NCBI GenBank assembly: GCA_021774785.1
Contig: JAJFIQ010000019.1
Location: forward strand, 434,001 to 498,000
DNA length: 64,000 bases
Source of the DNA: Emcibacter sp.
GTDB lineage: Bacteria > Pseudomonadota > Alphaproteobacteria > Sphingomonadales > Emcibacteraceae
Direction of reading: 5' to 3'
A program made the translations under genes and the position numbers. Of this stretch, positions 51,302-60,259 are shown in pieces (within the stretch, counting starts at the first letter, position 1; the number at the start of each line of letters is the position of its first letter). The notes under the pieces were generated by a model. It was given only the letters and a program-made list of their open reading frames with translations. It made no database searches and had not been told where the DNA came from.

Positions 51302-51330
51302 TTTATAGATAACCATAATTAGTTTTACAA
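51302..51330 (-). promoter_or_regulatory. Promoter of the predicted sRNA
   Basis: On the minus strand, TTGTAA (51330-51325) and TATAAA (51307-51302) with a 17-base spacer. The -35 matches four and the -10 five of six consensus bases. It lies between the lysR stop (51355) and the predicted sRNA 5' end. Confidence 0.6.
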
Positions 51331-51354
51331 TGCAGCCATGCGCTCAGCGCATAG

Positions 51355-52254
51355 CTAGAATTGAGTACCCTTGAATTGTTCTTTGATAAATTCCCTGAAT
51401 ACGGAGATGCGGCGGGAGTTGCGGGCTTCTTGTGTGTAAACAAGATAAGCGGGAAACTCTGGTCCTTCTTTGTCTTTTAATACTTTTACCACATTAGTGG
51501 AGCCCTGAACCAGATAATCCGGCAATGCTGCAATTCCTAATCCGGCTTTTACGGCCTGTAACACGCCGTAAATACTGTTGATACGCAAAATAGGGGTTCT
51601 TTTTTCCCCATTTTCTCTTTCCAGTACCCAATCTATATTTCTGGTTGGGCTACGCGATATATCGCCATAGGTAATTATATCATGATCATCTAGATCATCC
51701 ATCGTCTCTGGTCGACCTTTACGGCTGAGATATTCTGGGGCGGCATAAAGATGGTGATGAAAAACGCCAATCTGTTTTTGTATCAAATCCAGTTGATGGG
51801 CTGTGTGAAAGCGAAGGGCGATATCAGCCTGTCGGGTCGTCAGGTCGAGGTCGCTGTCATTGACCAGAAGCTGCACGTGAATTTCCGGATATCTTTCTAT
51901 GAAGGTACGAATATGGTTCATCATCCATGTGGAGCCAAAGCTAGATGTCGTTGTGATCCGTAATTCACCGCGTGGAACATCAGTGCCTTCTATTAACTGT
52001 TGTTCAGTAACATGAATTTTGGAAACCACTTCATCGGCGGTTTTAAACAGGGTTTCACCCTCATCGGTTAGACTCAGACCACGGGCATGTCGATTAAACA
52101 GAACCGTCCCCAGACTTTCTTCCAGTGATTTAATCTGGCGACTGACAGCAGACTGGCTAAGATAGAGTTCTTCCCCGGCGTGCGTAAAACTGCCGGAGGA
52201 GGCGACTACATGAAATATTCTTAATTTGTCCCAATCCATAGGCAGTAAGCTCAT
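51355..52254 (-). CDS. LysR-family transcriptional regulator
   Basis: A 299-residue LTTR. The N-terminal helix-turn-helix contains SGSFTHAGEELYLSQSAVSRQIKSLE, then the coiled linker, and a substrate-binding domain (about 95-295) with LPDYLVQGS. The target genes are not evident; trxB lies upstream on the same strand (45 bases) and the sRNA downstream. The N-terminal ATG is preceded by a weak ribosome site. Confidence 0.88.
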   Translation of the reverse strand: MSLLPMDWDKLRIFHVVASSGSFTHAGEELYLSQSAVSRQIKSLEESLGTVLFNRHARGLSLTDEGETLFKTADEVVSKIHVTEQQLIEGTDVPRGELRITTTSSFGSTWMMNHIRTFIERYPEIHVQLLVNDSDLDLTTRQADIALRFHTAHQLDLIQKQIGVFHHHLYAAPEYLSRKGRPETMDDLDDHDIITYGDISRSPTRNIDWVLERENGEKRTPILRINSIYGVLQAVKAGLGIAALPDYLVQGSTNVVKVLKDKEGPEFPAYLVYTQEARNSRRISVFREFIKEQFKGTQF

Positions 52255-52298
52255 AATATCAATAAAGAGGATAGAATTCCCTTATATAAGACTATTGA

Positions 52299-53243
52299 TT
52301 AATTTTCAGCAAGAAAAGATTCCGCTTCCAGAGCGGCCATACAACCCATACCCGCTGCGGTCACTGCCTGACGATATATTTTATCAGTCACGTCGCCTGC
52401 GGCATAGACACCGGCAACATTGGTAGCAGTACTGTCCGGGGCCTTCAGAATATAACCCTGATTATCCATCTCTACTTTACCAGCAAAGATACCTGTTGAT
52501 GGTTTGTGCCCGATGGCAATGAATACGCCGTGAGCCGAAATATCACTGACTTCACCCGTTTTAACATTTTTGACTCTCGCACCGGTGACCCCACCCATGG
52601 GTGGTTCATCACCGACAATATCTTCAAGAACAGTATCCCAGATAACTTCGATTTTTTCGTTGGCAAATAGGCGATCCTGAAGAATTTTTTCAGACCTAAG
52701 TTCATCCCGTCTATGTATCAGGGTTACTTTCGATGCAAAATTGGTCAGGAAAATGGCTTCTTCCACGGCGGTGTTGCCGCCACCGACCACAATAACTTCT
52801 TTGTTGCGATAGAAAAATCCATCACAAGTGGCACAGGCAGAAACCCCAAAGCCCTGAAATTTTTGTTCCGAGGGCAGGCCAAGCCACATGGCTTGTGCGC
52901 CGGTGGAAATGATCACCGTATCACCAATATAGGTATCGCCGGATTCGCCGATACAGACAAAGGGACGCTCATTGAAATTCACACCGGTAATCATATCGGT
53001 GATAATTTCAGCATTCACATTACGGGCCTGTGCCTCCATCTGTTCCATTAGCCATGGGCCTTGAATGGGGTCGGCAAAGCCGGGGTAGTTTTCTACTTCC
53101 GTGGTGATGGTTAATTGTCCGCCAGGTTGCATTCCCTGAACCACGATTGGGTTTAGATTGGCACGCGCGGCGTAAATGGCTGCCGTATATCCGGCAGGAC
53201 CGGAACCGATTATGAGAACTCTAGTGTGATGTGTTTTAGCCAT
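52299..53243 (-). CDS. trxB: Thioredoxin reductase
   Basis: A 314-residue NADPH-dependent flavoenzyme that reduces thioredoxin. Start ATG 53243 (MAKTHHTRVLIIGSG); earlier in-frame starts lie in unconserved sequence. The FAD loop IIGSGPAGYTAAIYAARAN, the redox pair CATC (about residue 137-140), the NADPH loop VVVGGGNTAVEE-like (VIVVGGGNTAVEEA) and the late AAGDVTDKIYRQ are present. The low-molecular-weight class without a selenocysteine extension. Confidence 0.96.
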   Translation of the reverse strand: MAKTHHTRVLIIGSGPAGYTAAIYAARANLNPIVVQGMQPGGQLTITTEVENYPGFADPIQGPWLMEQMEAQARNVNAEIITDMITGVNFNERPFVCIGESGDTYIGDTVIISTGAQAMWLGLPSEQKFQGFGVSACATCDGFFYRNKEVIVVGGGNTAVEEAIFLTNFASKVTLIHRRDELRSEKILQDRLFANEKIEVIWDTVLEDIVGDEPPMGGVTGARVKNVKTGEVSDISAHGVFIAIGHKPSTGIFAGKVEMDNQGYILKAPDSTATNVAGVYAAGDVTDKIYRQAVTAAGMGCMAALEAESFLAEN

Positions 53244-53401
53244 TCTTAATTTCCATACAGTGATATGTTCAACTACTGCACCAGAATTTAAGAGATTTTC
53301 CCATAAATTCAACATCTGAATGATAAAAATCATTTTTTATTTGTGAAATTATATTTTTTGCGTAGTCTTAGAAAATTTTTTTAAAGGGGCGCTTGAGCTT
53401 G

Positions 53402-54343
53402 ATGAACTGGAAAGACTTTCCCAACCTTAGCCGTGAAGGACAGACAGGCTATGTAACGATGCAGGATGGAACCAATGTGCGAACAGCAACCTGGCCTTCC
53501 AAAAGTGATGACAAGGGAATAGTCGTCCTTGTGAACGGTCATCGGGAATTTATGGAAAAATACATAGAATTTTTTTCTGATATTTTGAACCGTGATTTTG
53601 CACTTTATGCCCTCGATAATCGTGGACAGGGTCTTTCTGACAGGGTGTTGCCTGACAGACTGAAAAGCCATGCAGAGAATTTTGATTTATTTTCAGACGA
53701 CCTGAATGAATTTATCTCAAATATTGTCATGGCAGACCCCCGGGCGCAGGAGTTACCAATATATTTGATTGCCCATTCTATGGGTGGGCATGTATGTTTG
53801 CGTTATTTGCATGATTTTCCAGGCACTGTCAGCAAGGCAGTTCTTATGGCGCCGATGGTTGAATTTAATTTGGGAGGTGCTGTTGCCACAGCAGTAATCA
53901 AGTCTATCATTCGATTAGGTGATGCTCTGGGATTAAAAGAAAAGTTCGCTATGGGCCAGGGAAGCTTTCTTTCTAAAAATTCGCGCTCTATTAAGCAAAA
54001 ACTTCTTACACATGATGATGAAAGATATGCCATTGAGGCGGATATAATAGAAGCAAATCCGGAACTTTATGTGGGCGGTGCCACATATGGCTGGTTGTGT
54101 ACGGCACTTGATAGTATTGAAAAAATAAAGCAAGCCGAATATCTAAATAAAATAACTATTCCGGTTTTGGTTGTGCTGGCCGGATCCGATTTGGTTGTTA
54201 AAAGTCAATCCAGCCGTAAATTACTGTCCGGCTATGATAATATAGACATTATAACCATTGATGGCTCACGCCACGAAATTTATCGGGAAGTTGATGAATA
54301 TCGAAATCAGCTATGGCAGAAAATTGATGATTTTTTAAAGTAG
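53402..54343 (+). CDS. Alpha/beta hydrolase, lysophospholipase/monoglyceride lipase-like
   Basis: A 313-residue serine hydrolase. ATG 53402 is chosen with AAGGGG about 12 bases upstream; TTG 53393 or 53399 would add up to three residues. Nucleophile elbow IAHSMGGHV, DNRGQGLSDR oxyanion/early loop, acid in VLAGSDLVV and base in GSRHEIYREVD, all as in PldB/monoglyceride lipases. No signal peptide. The stop overlaps that of convergent hisN by nine bases. Probably acts on lysolipids or monoglycerides (family inference). Confidence 0.85.
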   Translation: MNWKDFPNLSREGQTGYVTMQDGTNVRTATWPSKSDDKGIVVLVNGHREFMEKYIEFFSDILNRDFALYALDNRGQGLSDRVLPDRLKSHAENFDLFSDDLNEFISNIVMADPRAQELPIYLIAHSMGGHVCLRYLHDFPGTVSKAVLMAPMVEFNLGGAVATAVIKSIIRLGDALGLKEKFAMGQGSFLSKNSRSIKQKLLTHDDERYAIEADIIEANPELYVGGATYGWLCTALDSIEKIKQAEYLNKITIPVLVVLAGSDLVVKSQSSRKLLSGYDNIDIITIDGSRHEIYREVDEYRNQLWQKIDDFLK

Positions 54344-55135
54344 TTTGAGAATCTGCTCATGTAGAGCAGGCGTTGCGGAGGCCAATATCTGTCCACCGTC
54401 AGCAGCAGAACCGCCATTCCAGTTAGTCACAACCCCGCCAGCGCCTTTTATAATCGGAATCAGGGCCTGAATATCATAAGGCTCCAGTCCGCTTTCTATG
54501 ACCACATCCATAAAACCGGCAGCAACCATGGCATAGGCATAGCAGTCATAACCATTGCGTACCAGTCGGGCATTTTTTGCAACCCGGTTGAAGGCATCCA
54601 CATCCTCGGGACTAGCGAAAAACTGGGTTGGATCTGTGGTTGATATGGTAGCTTCTGAAAGATCAGTACAGGGACGGCAGGTAATTCTGTCCCCGTTCAG
54701 GTAAGAAGCTTCAGGCGTACCTATATAGCGTTCCTTTAGGTAGGGTTGATCAAGCATACCAATTACGGGTTTTGCCCCATCATTAAGGGCAACCAATGTC
54801 CCCCAGGTGGGGATGCCACAGATATAGGCGCGGGTACCGTCAATGGGATCGATAACCCATGTGTATGGGGTATCACCATTTCCTTCTTTTCCATGCTCTT
54901 CTCCAAGAATGGCATGATCTGGATAGGTTTGAGTTATCAGTGCGCGAATGGCTATTTCTGACTGCTTGTCGGCTTCGGTTACGGGGTCATAATCAAGCTG
55001 TAGTTTTTTACCTTTGTTAATGACATTAAGGGGCTGCTTGAACATGGAAAGTGTGATTTGAGCAGCAGCATCCGCTAGAATATTCAAAAAATCCGTATAT
55101 TCTTTAACCTCACGTATGCTGTGTGTTTGACCCAT
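54335..55135 (-). CDS. hisN: Histidinol-phosphatase, inositol monophosphatase family (HisN)
   Basis: A 266-residue Mg-dependent phosphatase. Start ATG 55135 (MGQTHSIREV) with GGAGGAG about 6 bases upstream; ATG 55165 adds ten residues. Metal motifs: GEEHGKEG (Glu) and WVIDPIDGTRAYI (DPxDGT). The late SGLEPYDIQA replaces the usual LKxWD, as in the HisN branch, which completes histidine synthesis in alphaproteobacteria that lack HisB-N. The narrower substrate is a family inference. Confidence 0.87.
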   Translation of the reverse strand: MGQTHSIREVKEYTDFLNILADAAAQITLSMFKQPLNVINKGKKLQLDYDPVTEADKQSEIAIRALITQTYPDHAILGEEHGKEGNGDTPYTWVIDPIDGTRAYICGIPTWGTLVALNDGAKPVIGMLDQPYLKERYIGTPEASYLNGDRITCRPCTDLSEATISTTDPTQFFASPEDVDAFNRVAKNARLVRNGYDCYAYAMVAAGFMDVVIESGLEPYDIQALIPIIKGAGGVVTNWNGGSAADGGQILASATPALHEQILKLL

Positions 55136-55214
55136 GTTAATGCTCCTCCATCCTCTCGATATCACTGTTTCGGATAGTGGGCATCATTTGTCAAGTTGTA
55201 AAGGGGAGTTTAAT

Positions 55215-55475
55215 TCAAACACCTATACGGGGCTTGCCCGCGCGGGATCGACCAAAGCTCTTTTGTAAAACACTGGTGCTGTTTTCGGCAATACTTATCG
55301 CTTCACTTAAAAGCCCCAATACTTTGACGTTATTATCCATAACCGTTTGGGCTTCCGGGCGCTCGTCTTCCAGTATTTTTGTAGTCCGCAAGAATATATC
55401 TTTGCGGATGATTTTCAGCATATCTTCCAGCTTATAGCCATCAGGATTATCATCAGTTACTAAAAAATGTGTCAT
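55215..55475 (-). CDS. Conserved small protein of unknown function
   Basis: An 86-residue protein (MTHFLVTDDNPDGYKLEDML...) with a GAGGA ribosome site before its ATG, co-oriented with hisN and 79 bases upstream of it. It is helical, has an ILEDERPEAQTVMDNNVKVLG-type core and a basic C-terminus ending SRAGKPRIGV. I believe it is a conserved alphaproteobacterial family but cannot name a domain. Location suggests co-transcription with hisN. Confidence 0.72.
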   Translation of the reverse strand: MTHFLVTDDNPDGYKLEDMLKIIRKDIFLRTTKILEDERPEAQTVMDNNVKVLGLLSEAISIAENSTSVLQKSFGRSRAGKPRIGV

Positions 55476-55697
55476 TTTATGTCCTCATATTCAGCTATAT
55501 TTAGCATCAGTATAGGAGGGCATTATTAATGATCAGTAAATTATTTCCCACTCGGTGTTCTATATAAGCTGTTCAGTTCGTATAAATATGTAAATTCTGT
55601 TGAAATATTCATTTCTTTTTGTTCAGAAAATAATATATGTTTTTTCATCTGACATGTGACGTACGTTAAATTATTTTATTTTGGAGCGGTTATCTTG

Positions 55698-56951
55698 ATG
55701 TTAAAATCACCTTTTTTGCGACATATCATTCTTAGTTTTTGGGTAATCTTTTCTTTTTCCGTTATGACAAATATATATAAGGCTTATGGTGAAGAGACGG
55801 AAAAATTAGATTTACAGAAAATTCAAACTCATGATTCGTCTTCAAAAATAGCCATCAATTATGCAAATTTAACGCTTTTGTATAAGGCAACTGTAACACG
55901 GGCAAGAATGTCTTCTCGCGTATATGCACAGAAGGCCAGTGCTAATGTGGGATCAAAAATAAGCGGCTCCAGTGGTAATCCAACGCGCTTGGAAGCAAGT
56001 CGTATTTTTTATCATTACATCAAAGAAGAAGAGCTTGACTATATTCACACCCTTCGCCTTGGGCTGGAAGCACTGCCACAGGTTATACCCCTTCAAAAAC
56101 TGAATCGGAATGAGCAACTGGCCTATTGGCTAAATCTTTACAATATTACGATGTATGAACAAGTAGCCATGCATTATCCTGTTAAGAAATTAAAAAAATT
56201 ACGCAAAGGGACACGTAAGAAACCATCCATGTTGGATGAAAAGATTTTGAATGTTAATGGTATTACCATGTCATTGAATGATATTCAATATAATATTATT
56301 CAAAAAATATGGCCTGACCCGATAGTTTTATATGGCATGTACCAGGGAACCATTGGCGGCCCAAATATGCGTCGAAAAGCCTACACAGGTAAATTGGTTT
56401 ACGAGCAGTTACATGACAATGCAGAGGAATTCGTAAATTCCCTCCGTGGAATACGATTTCAGGGTAAAGATACTCATGTATCCATTATTTATGAGTGGAA
56501 CAAGGAATTATTCCCGGATTATAAATATGACCTGCGTCGGCATCTCAGGAAATATACCAACTTAAGATTAACCACCCGGTTAGATGCAAGCAGGAAGATC
56601 AAGGCAAAAATTTATGATTGGCATATCGCTGATGTATTAAACGGGGGCCGCGCAGTGGCCGGTGGTGCTGGCAGTACAAATCCGGTAGCGTTGGTTATGA
56701 TGCCGGGAACGCTTGATGATGGTGGTTTAGGGTATGGAGGTGGTGCAAGCTTTGGAGGCGGAGCCTATGCTAATAAAGCCATTGATACGGCGGTTACCCG
56801 TAACCGTTTGCCAAATGATGCGGCTGTTTTCCTGAAAGAATTTGTTGAACGCAACAGAAAATTCAAGGCCGGTTCAGTTACAATTGAAGAAATAGATAAA
56901 AAAGAATTAGAAAAGTTAAAATCTGAACAGGATACTAAACCCGATAACTAA
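55698..56951 (+). CDS. DUF547-like exported protein, copy 1
   Basis: A 417-residue protein; ATG 55698 has GGAG about 11 bases upstream (GTG 55656 would add 14 residues). The hydrophobic N-terminus (about 7-28) looks like a signal peptide or anchor. The DUF547 core shows LAYWLNLYNI (about 141-150) and MSLNDIQYNIIQKIW. The family's usual H..L-C-A-S..C-P region is replaced by LYGMYQGTIGGPN, with no Cys or His. A glycine-rich insertion (YGGGASFGGG region, about 350) is absent from copy 2. Function unknown. Confidence 0.8.
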   Translation: MLKSPFLRHIILSFWVIFSFSVMTNIYKAYGEETEKLDLQKIQTHDSSSKIAINYANLTLLYKATVTRARMSSRVYAQKASANVGSKISGSSGNPTRLEASRIFYHYIKEEELDYIHTLRLGLEALPQVIPLQKLNRNEQLAYWLNLYNITMYEQVAMHYPVKKLKKLRKGTRKKPSMLDEKILNVNGITMSLNDIQYNIIQKIWPDPIVLYGMYQGTIGGPNMRRKAYTGKLVYEQLHDNAEEFVNSLRGIRFQGKDTHVSIIYEWNKELFPDYKYDLRRHLRKYTNLRLTTRLDASRKIKAKIYDWHIADVLNGGRAVAGGAGSTNPVALVMMPGTLDDGGLGYGGGASFGGGAYANKAIDTAVTRNRLPNDAAVFLKEFVERNRKFKAGSVTIEEIDKKELEKLKSEQDTKPDN

Positions 56952-56967
56952 AATGTTATTTTTAAAA

Positions 56968-56996
56968 CCCACATTTCATATATATATTAATGTGGG
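56968..56996. repeat. Inverted repeat between the two DUF547 genes
   Basis: CCCACATT and AATGTGGG arms (8 bp) separated by 13 AT-rich bases. No clear T-run follows, so it may be a weak terminator/attenuator or an RNA-processing hairpin within a shared transcript. Confidence 0.35.
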
Positions 56997-57065
56997 AAGT
57001 GGGATTTTATAATATTTTTCAGGGTATTTTTTGATTGTACCCTCATTATGGAAGGAAACTGTTAA

Positions 57066-58232
57066 ATGATAAAAACTATCAGATTGAAATCCTTGAAGTG
57101 TTTGGTTGTAACTCTTTTATTAAGTCTATTGCTTACCAGACCTGTCTTGGCAGATGATCAGAAAAAAATTGTAACCCATGACCCAAATTCAAAAATTACC
57201 ATTAATTATGAAGTTTTAAATCTCTTATATAAGGCTACGGTTACCAGTGCGTCTTTATCATCAAGAGTATATGCGCAGAAGGCCGTGTCTGGTATTGGAA
57301 CAAGGCTTACCAGTGCCAATAATAACCCAACGCGAATGGAATCAAGCCGAGTTTTTTATCACAAAATAAAAGACGAAGAGCTTGGATATATACATGATAT
57401 TCGTCTTGCTATGGAAGCTATACCAGAGTTAACACCGCTTGAAACTCTGAACCGGGATGAACAATTGGCCTATTGGCTTAATCTTTATAATATAACGGTT
57501 TTTGAACAACTTGCTCAACGTTATCCTATTCAGAATTTAAAGAAAATCCGAAAGGGTTCGAGTGATAATCCCTCTATGTGGGATGAAAAGATTTTATCTG
57601 TTAACGGTATAGCCATGTCATTGAATGATATTCAATATGATATAATTCAAAAAATATGGCCTGATCCGATTGTACTATATGGCATGTATCAGGGGGCTAT
57701 TGGTGGACCAAACCTTCGTAAATGGGCCTATACGGGAAAGTTGGTTTATCAACAGCTTGAAGATAACGCTATTGAATTTGTGAATTCACTTCGTGGATTA
57801 CGTTTTCGGGGCAAGAATGCACTAGCCTCAGAAATGTATCACTGGAACAGTGAATTATTTCCGGATTTTGAAACAGACTTACGCACTCACCTCAGGAAAT
57901 ATACCAACTTAAGATTAACCACACGGCTGGATGCTAGTTGGAATCTTAATGCAGATGTCTATGACTGGTATATTGCCGATATCATAAATGGTGGCTTCCC
58001 CATAGCAGGGGGGGCGGCCAGCACAAATCCTGTGGCTTTGGTGATGGCGTTTGGTGTCGGCACTAATACTACGGACCGAGCATGGAATACGGCGATTGCC
58101 CGAAACCGTTTGCCGCATGGTGCAGCTGTTTTTCTTAAGAAATTTGTTTCTCACAATAAAAAATTGAGAGATGGCAGAGTGACGGTTGAAGAAATCGATA
58201 AAAAGGATATAGAGCAGATACAAGTCAAATAA
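57066..58232 (+). CDS. DUF547-like exported protein, copy 2
   Basis: A 388-residue paralogue of the preceding gene, 114 bases downstream, with GGAAGGAAA before its ATG. Signal peptide residues about 10-29 ending PVLAD. The core contains LAYWLNLYNI, MSLNDIQYDIIQKIW and DPIVLYGMYQGAIGGPN (about 200-216), again without the family's His and Cys residues. Many segments are identical to copy 1, including a 32-base DNA stretch. Downstream is a strong terminator. Function unknown; probably periplasmic. Confidence 0.82.
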   Translation: MIKTIRLKSLKCLVVTLLLSLLLTRPVLADDQKKIVTHDPNSKITINYEVLNLLYKATVTSASLSSRVYAQKAVSGIGTRLTSANNNPTRMESSRVFYHKIKDEELGYIHDIRLAMEAIPELTPLETLNRDEQLAYWLNLYNITVFEQLAQRYPIQNLKKIRKGSSDNPSMWDEKILSVNGIAMSLNDIQYDIIQKIWPDPIVLYGMYQGAIGGPNLRKWAYTGKLVYQQLEDNAIEFVNSLRGLRFRGKNALASEMYHWNSELFPDFETDLRTHLRKYTNLRLTTRLDASWNLNADVYDWYIADIINGGFPIAGGAASTNPVALVMAFGVGTNTTDRAWNTAIARNRLPHGAAVFLKKFVSHNKKLRDGRVTVEEIDKKDIEQIQVK

Positions 58233-58248
58233 AAAAGCTTATATAATT

Positions 58249-58282
58249 AAAAACCCGGGAAGTTATTTCCCGGGTTTTTTTT
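58249..58282. terminator. Bidirectional Rho-independent terminator
   Basis: AACCCGGGAA/TTCCCGGGTT stem (58252-58261 and 58267-58276) with a 5-base loop, A-run before and eight T after. It ends the DUF547 unit and, on the other strand, typA. Confidence 0.9.
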
Positions 58283-58290
58283 ATTCATAC

Positions 58291-60120
58291 TTACTTGGCT
58301 ACTCTTGCGGCTTTTTTACGCTCGTGGGGAATAAGGTAGCGTTTCCGCAGTCTGATATTTTCCGGCGTGACTTCCACCAACTCATCATCATTGATATAGG
58401 CGATGGCTTGTTCCAGAGTTAACTTTTTCGGTGTCGTTAACTTAATGGCATCATCCTTGCCGGAGGCACGGATATTAGTAAGTTGCTTGCCTTTGAGAAC
58501 ATTAACGTCAAGGTCATTATCCCGGCTGTGTTCCCCTATAATCATACCTTCATAGACTTCTTCTTGCGGATCAATCATGATGACTCCACGGTCTTCCAAA
58601 TTCCACAAGGCATAAGCAATCGCCTTTCCCATTCCCATGGAGATCAGGACACCGACACGCCTACCGGCAACTTTGCCTTTATAAGGGCCATAGCTGTGAT
58701 AAACCCGATTCATGATACCTGTGCCCCGGGTATCGGTCATAAATTCGCCGTGATAGCCAATCAGACCTCTTGATGGAGCAAGGAAAGTAATGCGGGTCTT
58801 ACCAATCCCACTGGGGCGCATGTCAGTCATTTCAGCCTTGCGCAGGCTCATTTTTTCAACCACAACACCGGTATACTCATCATCCACATCAACAACCGCC
58901 TCTTCATAGGGCTCCATCTGTTCACCAGTATCGGGATCAGTTTTGTAAAGCACACGCGGGCGGGATATGGAAAGCTCAAAACCTTCGCGGCGCATTGTTT
59001 CTATCAATACACCCAGTTGAAGTTCACCACGGCCCGCGACTTCAAAGCCATCCTTGCTTTCACTCTCAGTAATTTTAACCGCTACATTGCCTTCAGATTC
59101 CAGTGCCAGCCTGTCGCGGATCATGCGGGTGGTTACCTTTGTACCTTCGCGACCGGCTAGTGGGCTGTCATTTACAGTAAAACGCATGGACAGTGTGGGG
59201 GGATCAATGGGTTGTGCCTTTAAGGGAACGGTAACTTCCGGCGCACAAAATGTATCGGCCACGGTACCAACAGAAAGACCAGCGATTGAAATAATATCCC
59301 CGGCAATGGCTGAATCAACAGGTACCCGGTCCAGACCCCGGAAAGACATCAGTTTGCTGGCACGGCCTGTTTCTACCACTTCGCCTTTCTGATTAAGGAC
59401 CTGAATACGGTCATTGACGGTGATTTTACCAGTTTGAATACGACCAGTTATGACACGACCCAAAAAATTATCCCGGTCCAGCAGGGTTGCCAACATGGAA
59501 AAAGGCGTGTCGATATTTTCTTTAGTCATCACGGTTGGTTTGTCATAATAATCCAGAATTGTTTCCAATAAGGGATCAAGATTTTCCCGTGGGCCATCCA
59601 GTTCATAATCAGCCCAACCATCACGGCCAGAAGCAAAAAGAGTTGGGAAGTCCAACTGCTCATCAGTGGCATCAAGATTAACAAATAGATCAAAAACTTC
59701 ATCATGAACCGCGTCGGGGCGACGGTCTGGTTTATCAACCTTATTGACTACTACGATAGGTTTCAAACCCAGCGCCAGAGCCTTGGCTGTGACAAATTTT
59801 GTCTGCGGCATGGGGCCTTCAGCGGCATCTACCAATAGAATGACACCATCAACCATACTAAGGATTCGTTCTACTTCACCACCAAAGTCCGCATGTCCCG
59901 GTGTATCAACGATGTTAATCCGATGGTCTCGCCATTCAATGGATGTACATTTGGCAAGAATTGTAATACCGCGTTCTTTTTCAAGGTCGCCACTATCCAT
60001 GGCGCGTTCCTCAACCCGTTGATTTTCCCGAAAAGTTCCAGCCTGACGGAACATGGTATCCACCAAAGTGGTTTTCCCATGATCAACGTGGGCGATAATT
60101 GCAATATTACGTAATGACAT
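58291..60120 (-). CDS. typA: Ribosome-associated GTPase TypA/BipA
   Basis: A 609-residue translational GTPase of the EF-G type that binds 70S ribosomes in stress and 50S assembly. G motifs: [10 protein letters not shown] (G1), RGITI (G2), [11 protein letters not shown] (G3), [11 protein letters not shown] (G4). The C-terminal domain has [24 protein letters not shown] lies about 12 bases before the ATG. Divergent from the quinone oxidoreductase gene. Confidence 0.96.
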   Translation of the reverse strand: MSLRNIAIIAHVDHGKTTLVDTMFRQAGTFRENQRVEERAMDSGDLEKERGITILAKCTSIEWRDHRINIVDTPGHADFGGEVERILSMVDGVILLVDAAEGPMPQTKFVTAKALALGLKPIVVVNKVDKPDRRPDAVHDEVFDLFVNLDATDEQLDFPTLFASGRDGWADYELDGPRENLDPLLETILDYYDKPTVMTKENIDTPFSMLATLLDRDNFLGRVITGRIQTGKITVNDRIQVLNQKGEVVETGRASKLMSFRGLDRVPVDSAIAGDIISIAGLSVGTVADTFCAPEVTVPLKAQPIDPPTLSMRFTVNDSPLAGREGTKVTTRMIRDRLALESEGNVAVKITESESKDGFEVAGRGELQLGVLIETMRREGFELSISRPRVLYKTDPDTGEQMEPYEEAVVDVDDEYTGVVVEKMSLRKAEMTDMRPSGIGKTRITFLAPSRGLIGYHGEFMTDTRGTGIMNRVYHSYGPYKGKVAGRRVGVLISMGMGKAIAYALWNLEDRGVIMIDPQEEVYEGMIIGEHSRDNDLDVNVLKGKQLTNIRASGKDDAIKLTTPKKLTLEQAIAYINDDELVEVTPENIRLRKRYLIPHERKKAARVAK

Positions 60121-60259
60121 CTGATTTACCTAAAATAGTTGATTAACCCTTGCCAAAAATCTATCAATGATGCAGTGCAATAAAACGGGCTAAAAATTCG
60201 GCGCAGTATACTGTCCTTGAATATAATGTCTATGTGTAAATAAAAATAAGGAAAAATCT

